Source of the DNA: Rheinheimera soli
GTDB lineage: Bacteria; Pseudomonadota; Gammaproteobacteria; Enterobacterales; Alteromonadaceae
Length of the DNA: 42,501 nt
Assembly: GCF_021290985.1 (NCBI RefSeq)
Contig: NZ_JAJOYU010000036.1
Location: forward strand, 1 to 42,501
Direction of reading: 5' to 3'
Each line of letters begins with the position of its first letter. Position 1 is the first letter of the stretch. Below are positions 13,134 through 23,076 of this stretch, one piece after another. Both the position numbers and the translations under genes were made by a program. Below the pieces are notes generated by a model, which had not been told where the DNA came from, did not search any database, and saw only the letters and a list, made by a program, of their open reading frames with translations.

Positions 13134-13228
13134 TCAGCGTGCCAGCCTCTTATTTAAATTCATTAGTTCAAAAAACTGCCGCAGATTTTGCCGAAAAAGG
13201 GCAGATAAGTAAAGCAAGATAGACAGAT

Positions 13229-13942
13229 TTAGCGAAATGAGAGCCATTCTCCGGCTATAAAGCGTTGTTGTGGTAAAAATTTTGCCTTGTAACTCATTTT
13301 TTGACAGTGTTGGATGTAATAACCCAGATAGACAAAATGGACGTTTTCTGTTTTGGCTTGTTCAATCAGCGCCAGAATCGCCAGGGTGCCAAAAGCCAAA
13401 GCATGGCCAGTCTGATAAAAAGTGTAGACAGCGGAAAAGGCATCGGCAGTGGTGTCGACTACGGTCACAGCCACTAGATCTTCGCCTATGTATTGTTCTA
13501 AAAACTGTATTTTCAACCAGTCAGCTTGCCATAAATACGACATTTGCTCTGGACTTGTCGGCGACATCGAGCTGTCGGCATGTTTAGTGTCTATATAGGA
13601 TTGGTACAAGGCATAGTATTTTTCTGTGCAATCTTCTGTATTGCTGTGTTGTACCAACTGGTATCGCCAGCTCGTGCGTTTGGCTTTATTCCAAAGCCTT
13701 CGTTGATTGCTGTTCAATTGAAATGCTGTTGCTTCGAGTCGCACCGACTGACATTGCTGGCAGCCTTCACAGTAGGTGGTATAAATCTGCTCACCGCTGC
13801 GTCTGAAATTCAGCGTCAGTAGCTGCTGGTAAAACTGCGCATCCAGAGGCTCGTCCGGCAGAGTAAAAAGCAGACGCTCCTGCCGGTCGGGCAGGTAATT
13901 GCATGGCTGTTGCTGACTGACCCCAAGTTTTAAGCCTGACAT
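13229..13942 (-). CDS. bpt: Aspartate/glutamate leucyltransferase (Bpt)
   Basis: A 237-aa aminoacyl-tRNA-protein transferase of the ATE family. It adds leucine from Leu-tRNA to N-terminal Asp or Glu, turning secondary into primary N-degrons. The N-terminal cysteine cluster C58-x-x-C61-x-x-C64 (YCEGCQQCQSVR) and the C-terminal YLGYYIQHCQKMSYKAKFLP stretch are family hallmarks. The ATG at 13942 has a GGAG site and leaves one base after the aat stop codon. An in-frame start at 13984 lies inside aat and was rejected. Eukaryotic relatives transfer arginine; the bacterial form and the aat/clpS context argue for leucine. Confidence 0.93.
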   Translation of the reverse strand: MSGLKLGVSQQQPCNYLPDRQERLLFTLPDEPLDAQFYQQLLTLNFRRSGEQIYTTYCEGCQQCQSVRLEATAFQLNSNQRRLWNKAKRTSWRYQLVQHSNTEDCTEKYYALYQSYIDTKHADSSMSPTSPEQMSYLWQADWLKIQFLEQYIGEDLVAVTVVDTTADAFSAVYTFYQTGHALAFGTLAILALIEQAKTENVHFVYLGYYIQHCQKMSYKAKFLPQQRFIAGEWLSFR

Positions 13943-13943
13943 C

Positions 13944-14657
13944 CTAAAGCTCCAACAAAATATCCTGCACACGCCAACTATCAACGGGGCAGAGCAAGCT
14001 TTTATGATTGGCTAACAAGGTCAGATAGGTTCTGCGCGACAAAGGCTCTGCTCCTAACTGCTGTAAAAAAGGATTCATCATCTGACAATCAATATAGCCT
14101 GTTGCAAAGGATGACAGATGCTGTTGCAAGGCCGCCAGCGCAATTTTTGCGGTATTGGGCAAAGTGTTAAACATCGACTCGCCACAAAACAGCTGACCAA
14201 CCATCACACCATAACAACCACCGACCAGTTCGCCTTCAGACCAGACTTCAACACTGTGAGCATGACCTTGTTGATGCAACGCAATATAGGCCTGTTGAAT
14301 GTCGGGGACTATCCAGGTGCCTTGTTGCGAAGCGCGGGGTGCACTGCAGGCTCGAATCACCTGCGGAAACGCTTTGTTGATACTGATTTGAAAGCTGGAA
14401 TGGTGTAATAGCTTACGCAAAGAGCGGTTAGGTTTTAATACGCCGGGTTTAAAAATGGCGCGCTCTGACGGACTCCACCACAGCAGTGGGTCGCCTGGGC
14501 TAAACCAGGGGAAAATGCCGCTTTGATAGGCTTTTAGCAAACGCTCTGGCGATAAATCGCCACCCATCGCCAATAAACCATCCGGTTCAGTCAGAGCCTG
14601 ACTGACCGGAGGAAATTCAAGTGATGCTTTTGATAATTCGGGTAAATAAATCACCAC
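13944..14657 (-). CDS. aat: Leucyl/phenylalanyl-tRNA-protein transferase
   Basis: A 237-aa transferase that adds Leu or Phe to proteins with N-terminal Lys or Arg. Family marks are FPPVSQALTEPDGLLAMGGDLSPERLLKAYQSGIFPW (about residues 14-51), the WWSPSERAI segment and the GGCYGVMVGQLFCGESMF core. It is translationally tight with bpt: one base lies between its stop and the bpt start. trxB lies 27 bp upstream on the same strand, so trxB-aat-bpt is a likely operon. Confidence 0.96.
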   Translation of the reverse strand: MVIYLPELSKASLEFPPVSQALTEPDGLLAMGGDLSPERLLKAYQSGIFPWFSPGDPLLWWSPSERAIFKPGVLKPNRSLRKLLHHSSFQISINKAFPQVIRACSAPRASQQGTWIVPDIQQAYIALHQQGHAHSVEVWSEGELVGGCYGVMVGQLFCGESMFNTLPNTAKIALAALQQHLSSFATGYIDCQMMNPFLQQLGAEPLSRRTYLTLLANHKSLLCPVDSWRVQDILLEL

Positions 14658-14684
14658 TATTTACCCTTTAAAAGTTCAGGAAAC

Positions 14685-15644
<960 letters not shown>

Positions 15645-15695
15645 TTACTCCGGCATTTTTCAATGATGTATTCAGTTGAATCGTTAATGGGGCCG

Positions 15696-15724
15696 ATTTT
15701 ATGGCATTGCAATAGCGAGATAAA
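15696..15724 (-). promoter_or_regulatory. Candidate sigma70 promoter of trxB
   Basis: On the minus strand TTTATC (15719-15724), a 17-bp spacer and TAAAAT (15696-15701). The -10 is good and the -35 mediocre. This would give a leader of about 50 nt before trxB. Confidence 0.35.
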
Positions 15725-15873
15725 GCACAACCGCATTTTTTCCAATTCAGGCTCTGGCAAGGATCCCGTGCTATGGTATTGTTTGTTTACACCTAATTTG
15801 CTGCTGGTCCTCCGCAGAGGTTTAAATTGCACTATCTTCTGTGCCGCTTTTTTTACTCAAGAGGTCTGAATTG

Positions 15874-18800
15874 ATGATATTCAGGCAGGTCCATTATGTT
15901 CTGTATTTGTGGCTATTGAGCTGCAGCTTTGTGCTGTCCGCTGAAGCTCACTTTACCCGTATTAGTGTGGATGATGGTTTGCCCAATGCCAGCATTTACA
16001 AAATAGTGCAGGATGATGATGGCTATATCTGGCTTGGGTCGACCAATACTGGTTTATTACGTTACAACGGCTACGAACTGGAAGCTTTTGATGTGTTGCC
16101 AGCCTCCGTCAGCGAAAATATGCTAGTGCCTGATATAGATGCGTTGTTGATTGACCAGAACGATCAACTCTGGGTGGGCAGTTGGGGGATGGGGCTAAGC
16201 AAGGTGAATATCCGCACCGGGGAGATCACACATTATTCTGATCAAGCAGACAGTGGCTTGCCTCTTGCCAGCAACTACATTCAAAGTTTATTGATGGACC
16301 ATTCCGGAGCCTTATGGATAGGCACGAACAAGGGCCTGCAGCGCTTATTACCTGATGGAAAATTACTAACTATAGGTGCCGAAGACAGTGCTCAACCCTT
16401 GATCCATCAGCGGATCTGGGCGCTGGAACAAAGCGAAGATGGCACAGTCTGGATTGCGACCAGCAATGGTTTACATCAATGGACAGCAGAAGATGGCCTC
16501 AGTGTTGCCTATCAGGCTTTTGGTCCACACAACGTCAACAATGAAATGCGCACCTTGTTTGCTTATGGCGACAAGTTGTGGGTAGGCGGGCGCAGTGCTT
16601 TGTTTCAGTTTGATCCTGCGTCGTCGGAGTTTCGTGTCGTGCCTTTTTATAACGATGCCAATGCGCCGATTATCAATGTGTTGGTCAGTGATCAACAAGG
16701 GAATATGTTGGTCGGTACTTTTGATGGTGTCTATAAACTATCTTTGGCTTCAGGTCGGTTTGAACCTTTTGGTGATCAGGCTAAATTATTACCTGGTGTT
16801 AATGTGCGTTCTTTGTTGGTCGACCGCAGTGGTTTGTTATGGGTCGGCAGCAGAGAGAGAGGCTTGTTCTACGGCCGGCACCAGCCGTCTGCTTTTACTG
16901 ATTTGACAGAATGGGGCGAACAGGCCGCTGCTTTGGCTACTGAGCAATTCACTGCGGTCAAAGTGGAAGATGATTTTTTATGGTTAGGTACAGCGGATCA
17001 GTTTTATCAGCTTAACCGACGCACAGGCGCTGCTGCCTCTTTTGCAACTTCAGCCCGGGTCAATGCAATCACCAGAACCAGTCAGGGAGAATTATACCTA
17101 GGCCTGGACAACGGCTTGTGGCAGTTTGATGAGACAAAGCAGCAACTGGTGCAGCTCGATCCCGGGCTAAGGCCCAACAGCTCTCAATTGCAAAATGTGC
17201 GGGATCTCATTAGCTTGCCTGATGGCAGTGTATGGCTGGGCTTATGGCAAAATGGGTTGATGCGATGGGATCCAGCTGGAGAGCATCAGCACTGGCTGCA
17301 GGACATGGCCCAACAGAAAGTGGGTGATGCTGTGCAGGTGGTACAACAAATCCAGGGGCAAATCTGGTTGGGTACCCGCTATTCGGGTGTATTTGTGCTG
17401 GATCCTGGCACAGGACAATTACAGTCACTGACCCAACTGTTACCTGCTGATCAGGCTGCAGATATTCAGTGTCTTGCACTAGGTCCGGAGAATACGGTGT
17501 TGATTTGCAGCAGAAGTGGCTTGTTAAGTTTGGATCTGCAAAATCGCATAGTCTCGGTGCTGGTAGAAGCGGTAAAACTTCCGAGCACTGAATTATTGGG
17601 GGCTTACACTGATAAACAAAACAATATCTGGCTGTTTTCGGCTTATGGTTTAACCCTAAAACCTTACCAGCAAGAGCGCTTAACGACCTTCACAGAACAA
17701 GACGGCCTTAATAGTAAAGAAATGATTTTCAAAGCGTTTTCGGTATCCAAACGCGATAACTTGTATCTGGGCACCGCAGGGGGCCTGGCGATAATGAACG
17801 CTGGACGACTCTGGTTGAATCATCACAAAGCCAACACCCGTATTTCAGCCATTTGGATTGATCAAAAAAAGCTTAAAACCGGCATTATGCAAGGGCCATG
17901 GTCTCATATCGAATTAAAACCCGGTGAGAGTATTAGTCTGGAGCTGGCCAGCCTCGATTTCCACGACCCCAAACGCAACCAGTTTATTTATCAACTCGAA
18001 GGGGTAGATAACAGCTGGCAACACAATACCGGTTATACCAAAGTGAATTACAGTCAGTTGGAGCCAGGCAGCTACCAGTTTAAGGTGTTGGGTTCAAACC
18101 AGCATGGCTTATTTGCTGATAAGGCTCAGGTACTGAGTATCGAAGTGCTGCCTTTATGGTGGCAGCGAGGTTGGGTCGTGACAGCTATTGCTCTGGTCTT
18201 GTTGCTGTTGCTGTTGGGTGGCCACGCTTACCGGCTGCGGCATATGCGCCAAATTAACAAGCTGCTGCAGCATTCAGTGCAGGAAAAAGCCAATAACCAG
18301 ACGGTACTGGAGGCGATGGTCGAAGAACGGACCAAAGCGCTGCAGGACAGTACAGCAACTTTGTCTCTGCGCTCACGACAGCTGGAGCTGAGTTTGTCGC
18401 AACTGGCCGAAAATAACAGAGAGCTCAAACGGCTGAATAACCTAAAAGATGAGTTTATCTCTACGGTCAGCCATGAACTACGCACACCTTTAACTTCTAT
18501 TCGTGGTGCGGTCGGATTAATCGCCAGTAAGGCTGTGGACCAGAATTCAGAGCATTACCAGCACTTGCTGCACACTGCTTTGGGCAACAGTGAACGATTA
18601 TCGCAGCTGATTAACGACTTACTGGATTTGCAAAAGTTTGAGTCTGGTAACTTTAGTTTGTCTTTTGCAACGCTTGACATGAAACAGCTTGTGCTTCAGG
18701 CGCTGGATAGTATTGCGCCTTATGCTGCCAAGTATCAGGTGAGTTTTCAGGTGCAGCTGGAAGACTGTCGGCTGGTTGCTGATCAAACCAGATTAAGGCA

Positions 18801-19140
18801 AGTGGTGGATAATTTATTGTCTAATGCCATTAAGTTTTCCAGTTCAGGCCAGACCGTCATGGTGCAGTTAAGCCAAAACGCCGGTTTTATACGTTTTGCT
18901 GTGCAGGATCAAGGCTCTGGTATTCCGGATAATTTCCGCAGCCGTATTTTTGAAAAATTCTCTCAGGCAGATGGCTCCAGCAGCCGCAAAGCTGAAGGCA
19001 CAGGGTTAGGCTTGAACATTTGCAAAACTATTATTGCGGCTCATCATGGCACTATTGGTTTTGACAGTGAACCAGGCCAAGGTGCGTTGTTTTGGTTCGA
19101 ATTACCGCTGACGCAAGAGCAGCAGTCAGAGTCGGTTTAA
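15874..19140 (+). CDS. Two-component sensor histidine kinase with periplasmic beta-propeller (Reg_prop/Y_Y_Y)
   Basis: A 1088-aa membrane sensor. A signal peptide or TM helix (about 6-25) is followed by repeated propeller blades with the D(D)GYIWLGS/GLWVGS-type motif (about 30-690), then a Y_Y_Y domain (about 690-760), a TM helix rich in Leu (about 765-790) and a coiled coil. The HisKA domain follows with phospho-acceptor H867 in TVSHELRTPL. The HATPase has DNLLSNAIKFSS, DQGSGIP and GTGLGLNI boxes. There is no receiver domain and no adjacent regulator gene, so it is an orphan. The family usually senses extracellular ligands such as carbohydrates; the ligand is not inferable. The ATG at 15874 has GAGG 9 bp upstream. 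Its 3' end overlaps trhA by 4 bp. Confidence 0.9.
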   Translation: MIFRQVHYVLYLWLLSCSFVLSAEAHFTRISVDDGLPNASIYKIVQDDDGYIWLGSTNTGLLRYNGYELEAFDVLPASVSENMLVPDIDALLIDQNDQLWVGSWGMGLSKVNIRTGEITHYSDQADSGLPLASNYIQSLLMDHSGALWIGTNKGLQRLLPDGKLLTIGAEDSAQPLIHQRIWALEQSEDGTVWIATSNGLHQWTAEDGLSVAYQAFGPHNVNNEMRTLFAYGDKLWVGGRSALFQFDPASSEFRVVPFYNDANAPIINVLVSDQQGNMLVGTFDGVYKLSLASGRFEPFGDQAKLLPGVNVRSLLVDRSGLLWVGSRERGLFYGRHQPSAFTDLTEWGEQAAALATEQFTAVKVEDDFLWLGTADQFYQLNRRTGAAASFATSARVNAITRTSQGELYLGLDNGLWQFDETKQQLVQLDPGLRPNSSQLQNVRDLISLPDGSVWLGLWQNGLMRWDPAGEHQHWLQDMAQQKVGDAVQVVQQIQGQIWLGTRYSGVFVLDPGTGQLQSLTQLLPADQAADIQCLALGPENTVLICSRSGLLSLDLQNRIVSVLVEAVKLPSTELLGAYTDKQNNIWLFSAYGLTLKPYQQERLTTFTEQDGLNSKEMIFKAFSVSKRDNLYLGTAGGLAIMNAGRLWLNHHKANTRISAIWIDQKKLKTGIMQGPWSHIELKPGESISLELASLDFHDPKRNQFIYQLEGVDNSWQHNTGYTKVNYSQLEPGSYQFKVLGSNQHGLFADKAQVLSIEVLPLWWQRGWVVTAIALVLLLLLLGGHAYRLRHMRQINKLLQHSVQEKANNQTVLEAMVEERTKALQDSTATLSLRSRQLELSLSQLAENNRELKRLNNLKDEFISTVSHELRTPLTSIRGAVGLIASKAVDQNSEHYQHLLHTALGNSERLSQLINDLLDLQKFESGNFSLSFATLDMKQLVLQALDSIAPYAAKYQVSFQVQLEDCRLVADQTRLRQVVDNLLSNAIKFSSSGQTVMVQLSQNAGFIRFAVQDQGSGIPDNFRSRIFEKFSQADGSSSRKAEGTGLGLNICKTIIAAHHGTIGFDSEPGQGALFWFELPLTQEQQSESV

Positions 19141-19790
19141 GCCGCCACTGACGGTGGCAACACATAAAAGTACACAGCCAGAAAATGGCAAACACTGCCG
19201 GAGAGTACAAATAAGTGCCAGATCAAATGATGCATAAACAAAGTTTTTTGCACATAAAACAGCACGCCACCTGAGTAAAACAAGCCACCCGCCAACAACC
19301 ACCACATGCCTGCTGCTGGTACATAGGTCAGCATAGGATCGATAGCTACTATCACTATCCAGCCCATCATCAGATACATAGCCAGAGATAATTTCTGATA
19401 TTTAGCACCGGTAAAGAGTTTTAACAGTACGCCAGCCAGCGCAATACTCCAGACGAGGGCAAATAACCACCAGCCCCAATTGTCTCTTAAACTGACCAGC
19501 GTAAAAGGGGTGTAGGTGCCGGCAATTAAAATAAAAATAGCCGAATGATCCAGTTTTCTGAGCCACAGCTTATGCTGCAGATTGCCAATGGCATGATACA
19601 ACGTAGAGCTGCCGTACAATAAAATTAAACTCAGGCCAAAGACCCAACTGCTTAATTGACGCCAGAAATCAGTATCAGCACTGAGCTGGAGCATCAGATA
19701 CAAGCCAATGATGCTGGCTAACACCCCCAGACCATGGCTGATGGCATGGCTTAATTCTTCTGATGCACTGTAACTGGTCGCTGCTTTCAT
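19137..19790 (-). CDS. trhA: Hemolysin III / TrhA family membrane protein
   Basis: A 217-aa integral membrane protein with seven predicted helices, related to PAQR receptors and YqfA/TrhA. Conserved motifs are the N-terminal EELSHAISHGLG (residues 10-21), SSTLYHA (about 60-66), the central DHSAIFILIAGTYTP and the C-terminal HHLIWHLFVLSGSVCHF. The Ser/His/Asp/His set is the presumed metal site of the superfamily. E. coli YqfA has been linked to membrane energetics and lipid homeostasis; hemolysis is not implied. Its stop codon overlaps that of the convergent kinase gene. Confidence 0.88.
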   Translation of the reverse strand: MKAATSYSASEELSHAISHGLGVLASIIGLYLMLQLSADTDFWRQLSSWVFGLSLILLYGSSTLYHAIGNLQHKLWLRKLDHSAIFILIAGTYTPFTLVSLRDNWGWWLFALVWSIALAGVLLKLFTGAKYQKLSLAMYLMMGWIVIVAIDPMLTYVPAAGMWWLLAGGLFYSGGVLFYVQKTLFMHHLIWHLFVLSGSVCHFLAVYFYVLPPSVAA

Positions 19791-19927
19791 CTTCTGTATG
19801 GCGTTCTAAGTGGTTGAAAACGCCATGTTAACACTGGCTGGATAAAAGCAACCAGCCTGATTCGTTATTTTCGGCAGATAGGGGTAAACTAACGACCTTT
19901 GTTTTTTACACTGAACAGTAGTCTTTT

Positions 19928-21205
19928 ATGTCTGTGCTTCTTGTGGTCGGTTACGTCTGGCCTGAACCTAATTCTTCTGCTGCCGGCAGTCGAATGTTGT
20001 CTTTGCTGGCGATGTTCCGCGAGCAGAATTGGACTGTTATTTTTGCAAGTCCGGCCGAAAAAAGCCCACACCGTTTTGATTTAAGTCAGTGGCAAATTGC
20101 CGAACAGCAGATCCAGTTAAACGACAGCAGCTTTGATGAGCAATTAAAACAGTGGCAGCCCGATATAGTGATGTTCGACCGTTTTATGCTTGAAGAGCAG
20201 TTTGGCTGGCGTGTTGAACAGCAATGCCCTGATGCGCTGCGGTTATTAGATACTGAAGATCTGCACTTCTTACGTTTAGCCCGTCAGCAGGCGTTTAAAG
20301 CGGGCAGGGCTGTGACACTGGATGATTTACACAGTGAGCAGGCGCAGCGTGAAATAGCTGCTATTTACCGCTCTGATCTGACGTTGATTATTTCAGAAGC
20401 CGAAATGCAGCTGCTGACAGAACACTTTAAGGTACCGGAAGATCTGCTGTGTTACAGCCCGTTTTGGCTTGAAACTCAAACCGAAGCTGAACTCCTTGCT
20501 GATTTACCGCTGTTTGAGCAGCGCCAGCATTTTGTCTCCATTGGTAATTTTCGGCATGAACCCAACTGGCAGGCTGTGCTTTGGCTCAAGCAGCAGATCT
20601 GGCCTTTGATCCGTAAGCAACTGCCCAAGGCTGAACTGCATATTTATGGCGCTTATCCGCCGCCTAAAGCCACGCAGTTGCATCAGCCTAAAGAGGGGTT
20701 TCTGGTCAAAGGCTGGGCTGAAAGTGCAGCTGAAGTGGTTAAAAATGGCCGGGTGTTAGTGGCCCCTTTGGCTTTTGGTGCTGGTCTTAAAGGCAAATTT
20801 ATTGATGCCATGGTGCAGGGCACACCCAATGTCACCACGGCCATAGGCGCTGAAGGCATGGTGCATCAGGGGGAGTGGGCCGGACTTATTGGTGAAACTG
20901 CTGAACAAATCGCAGAAGCCGCTGTGCTTTTGTATCAGGACCAGGCTTTATGGCAGCAAAAGCAGCAACAAGGCTTTCGTATTCTGGCGGAGCGTTTTGC
21001 ACAAGAGCACCATCAGCCCCGAGTCTGGCAGCAATTGATGGATGTGCAGCAGCAATTGGCACAGCACCGATTAACGAATTTCACTGGGGCTATGCTCAGA
21101 CATCATCAGCATCGCAGCACACAATTTATGGCGCAGTGGATTGAAGCAAAAGCTAAATTGGCAGAGCTGAAACACAGCCTTGCACAGGAGACAACAGATG
21201 AGTGA
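19928..21205 (+). CDS. Glycosyltransferase, GT4-like (GT-B fold)
   Basis: A 425-aa cytoplasmic glycosyltransferase. The N-terminal Rossmann-like half begins MSVLLVVGYVWPEPNSSAAG with the glycine-rich acceptor loop. The C-terminal half has the donor-binding pattern VSIGNFRHEPNWQAVLWL near 200, LHIYGAYPP, then VLVAPLAFGAGLKGKFIDAMVQGTPNVTT (about 276-305) with the usual E/K and glycine positions of Glyco_trans_1_4. The C-terminal 60 residues are Gln/His-rich and helical. The substrate is unknown. The ribosome site is weak. The following nif3-like gene starts 8 bp inside its end, showing translational coupling. Confidence 0.8.
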   Translation: MSVLLVVGYVWPEPNSSAAGSRMLSLLAMFREQNWTVIFASPAEKSPHRFDLSQWQIAEQQIQLNDSSFDEQLKQWQPDIVMFDRFMLEEQFGWRVEQQCPDALRLLDTEDLHFLRLARQQAFKAGRAVTLDDLHSEQAQREIAAIYRSDLTLIISEAEMQLLTEHFKVPEDLLCYSPFWLETQTEAELLADLPLFEQRQHFVSIGNFRHEPNWQAVLWLKQQIWPLIRKQLPKAELHIYGAYPPPKATQLHQPKEGFLVKGWAESAAEVVKNGRVLVAPLAFGAGLKGKFIDAMVQGTPNVTTAIGAEGMVHQGEWAGLIGETAEQIAEAAVLLYQDQALWQQKQQQGFRILAERFAQEHHQPRVWQQLMDVQQQLAQHRLTNFTGAMLRHHQHRSTQFMAQWIEAKAKLAELKHSLAQETTDE

Positions 21206-21962
21206 AATCAGCCGTCAGGCTTTAGTTCAACTCTTGGATCAGGAACTACAAAGTAACCTGATCAAAGACTATTGCCCCAATGGTTTACAGGTGGAAGGGA
21301 AAAGCCAGATTAAAAAAATAGTGGCTGGTGTGACGGCTTCTCAGGCTTTGCTGGATGCGGCTGTAGCAGCTGGTGCTGATGCCATTCTGGTGCACCATGG
21401 TTATTTTTGGAAAAACGAAGACTATGTGATCACTGGTATCAAAAAACGCCGTTTACAAAGCCTGTTAAAACACGATATCAGCCTGATTGCTTACCATCTG
21501 CCGCTGGATGTGCACCCGCTGCTTGGTAACAATGCTCAACTGGCATTAAAGCTGGGCTTAACCCAGTGGCAGGCTGTGCCGGGTGTCAGCCCGGCAGGCG
21601 TTTTGATGCGTGGCACTTTAGCTAAGGCGATGACCAGCCAGCAGATAGCGGACAGGCTACATTATGAGCTCAATCGCGCTCCGCTGCTGCATGCAGTGTT
21701 GGATAAGCCTGTGACACAACTGGCCTGGTGTACGGGCGGTGGTCAGTCTTATATAGATCAGGCTTATGCTGCAGGCGCAGAAGTTTTTATCAGCGGTGAA
21801 GTGTCGGAACAAACTATTCATAGCTCACGCGAACTGGGGATCGACTTTATTGCCGCAGGTCATCATGCCACTGAGCGGTATGGCATCAAAGCTTTGGCTG
21901 AATTTGTGCAGCAGAAAACCGGTGTGGTCTGTGAATTTATTGATATCGACAATCCTGCGTAA
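21198..21962 (+). CDS. Nif3-like dinuclear metal center hexameric protein (YbgI family)
   Basis: A 254-aa Nif3/YbgI family protein that forms toroidal hexamers with a two-metal site. The metal ligands are visible in VHHGYFWKNE (about residues 67-76), in AYHLPLDVH (about 97-105) and in the C-terminal AAGHHATERYG (about 222-232). The biochemical role is unsettled (GTP cyclohydrolase-like or metal chaperone activity has been proposed for the family). The ATG at 21198 follows CAGGAGA and overlaps the glycosyltransferase gene by 8 bp. A longer frame from 21180 was rejected for lack of a ribosome site. Confidence 0.92.
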   Translation: MSEISRQALVQLLDQELQSNLIKDYCPNGLQVEGKSQIKKIVAGVTASQALLDAAVAAGADAILVHHGYFWKNEDYVITGIKKRRLQSLLKHDISLIAYHLPLDVHPLLGNNAQLALKLGLTQWQAVPGVSPAGVLMRGTLAKAMTSQQIADRLHYELNRAPLLHAVLDKPVTQLAWCTGGGQSYIDQAYAAGAEVFISGEVSEQTIHSSRELGIDFIAAGHHATERYGIKALAEFVQQKTGVVCEFIDIDNPA

Positions 21963-21988
21963 GGGTTTTACCAAGTGAGTAATAAATA

Positions 21989-22762
21989 GTGACTAAAAAG
22001 CAGCAGGACCGCAATTTTGATGGTATAGCGGGCAAGTTTCAGAAAAATATTTACCAGACCACCAAAGGCCGTGTGCGCCAGGCTGTGCTGTTACGTGACT
22101 TTGCTGAATGTGCTGATTTACAAAAGCCCAGCCGAATTCTGGATGTAGGTGCAGGGCAGGGCCAACTGGCGCTGGCTTTAGCAGAGCAAGGCCATCAGGT
22201 TACGTTAACTGACTTGTCGCAGGATATGCTGGATATGGCGTTACAGGATGCCAAAGAGCGAGGAATAGAAGCGCAGATCCAATGCCATGCTCTGGCCCTG
22301 CAGCAGTTGTCTGAGCAAGAATGGCAGCCGTTTCCTGTGGTGTTATGTCATGCGGTGTTGGAATGGCTGCATGAACCGGCAGAGGCCATCAAGCAACTGC
22401 GTGCTTTAGTGCAAAAGGGTGGGCTGGTGTCGCTGATGTTTTACAACAAAGATGCCAAACGCCTGAGCAATATTATTTATGGCAATTTTAACTATGTGCT
22501 GCGTGATTTGGCCTTTAAGAAAAAAGTCAGTTTAAGCCCGCAAAATCCGTTGCAACCTGACGACGTCTATCGCTGGTGCAAAGAGGCTGGTTTTGCGATT
22601 GAAGGTAAAACCGGAGTGCGTTGTTTCCATGATTATCTGCGTGACCGCTCTGAGCAGGAAACTGAATTTGATAAGTTGCTGCAGGTGGAACTGCAATACA
22701 ACAGACAAGAACCTTATGCCTCTATAGGGCGTTATCAGCACCTGTTACTCCGGGCTCTGTAA
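21989..22762 (+). CDS. cmoM: tRNA uridine-5-oxyacetic acid carboxyl methyltransferase CmoM (SmtA)
   Basis: A 257-aa SAM-dependent methyltransferase. It aligns by eye with E. coli SmtA/CmoM, which methylates cmo5U34 to mcmo5U in wobble-decoding tRNAs. Shared marks are QDRNFDGIAGKFQKNIYQTTKGRVRQAVL at the N-terminus, SAM motif ILDVGAGQGQLALALAEQGHQV, FHAVLEWL-like CHAVLEWLHEP, SLMFYN and the C-terminal GKTGVRCFHDYLRD with RQEPYASIGRY. The start is GTG at 21989; no in-frame ATG is near, and the ribosome site is weak. It lies 26 bp after the nif3-like gene, probably in the same transcript. Confidence 0.92.
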   Translation: MTKKQQDRNFDGIAGKFQKNIYQTTKGRVRQAVLLRDFAECADLQKPSRILDVGAGQGQLALALAEQGHQVTLTDLSQDMLDMALQDAKERGIEAQIQCHALALQQLSEQEWQPFPVVLCHAVLEWLHEPAEAIKQLRALVQKGGLVSLMFYNKDAKRLSNIIYGNFNYVLRDLAFKKKVSLSPQNPLQPDDVYRWCKEAGFAIEGKTGVRCFHDYLRDRSEQETEFDKLLQVELQYNRQEPYASIGRYQHLLLRAL

Positions 22763-22857
22763 CGATCGGAGCTCTGCCTTTGATCGTCAATTTATGGCTT
22801 AAAGACTGAAGGGTTTTGCAGCGGCGAATCCAGCTGAAATTAAATGTGAAAAAACAG

Positions 22858-22885
22858 TTGCAGTGCTGAATAAAGCTGTTATGAT
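22858..22885 (+). promoter_or_regulatory. Sigma70 promoter of the candidate ncRNA
   Basis: TTGCAG (22858-22863), a 16-bp spacer and TATGAT (22880-22885), preceded by TG one base upstream (extended -10). Transcription should begin around 22892. It is the best-looking promoter in the region and points toward the terminator at 23077-23105. Confidence 0.65.
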
Positions 22886-22894
22886 TAATTTCGT

Positions 22895-22913
22895 AATGCG
22901 AACGGTTATCATT
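22895..22913. promoter_or_regulatory. Fur-box-like operator at the ncRNA start site
   Basis: AATGCGAACGGTTATCATT. In the 7-1-7 Fur model (TGATAAT-N-ATTATCA) the half-sites TGCGAAC and GTTATCA match at 10 of 14 positions, and flanking A/T pairs extend the symmetry. It overlaps the expected transcription start, where a bound repressor would block initiation. This is inferred from consensus comparison only. Confidence 0.45.
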
Positions 22914-23076
22914 TGCAAAATATGCAATCAAGTGGGAAGTCTGCACCCTGCCAGGAAGGCAGCTTGATTTCGTAGGCGGATAAACGCTCTGTTACATGTT
23001 GTGACCCTATGACAACAACTGTTCTGCTGTTGTTGTCAGACTCCGAAGTCTTTGCCCATCCAAAGACCACGTTCTG

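Noticed and set aside
13229-13984. Longer bpt start at 13984
   Set aside because: It lies inside aat and adds 14 hydrophobic residues absent from the family; the ATG at 13942 has a GGAG site.
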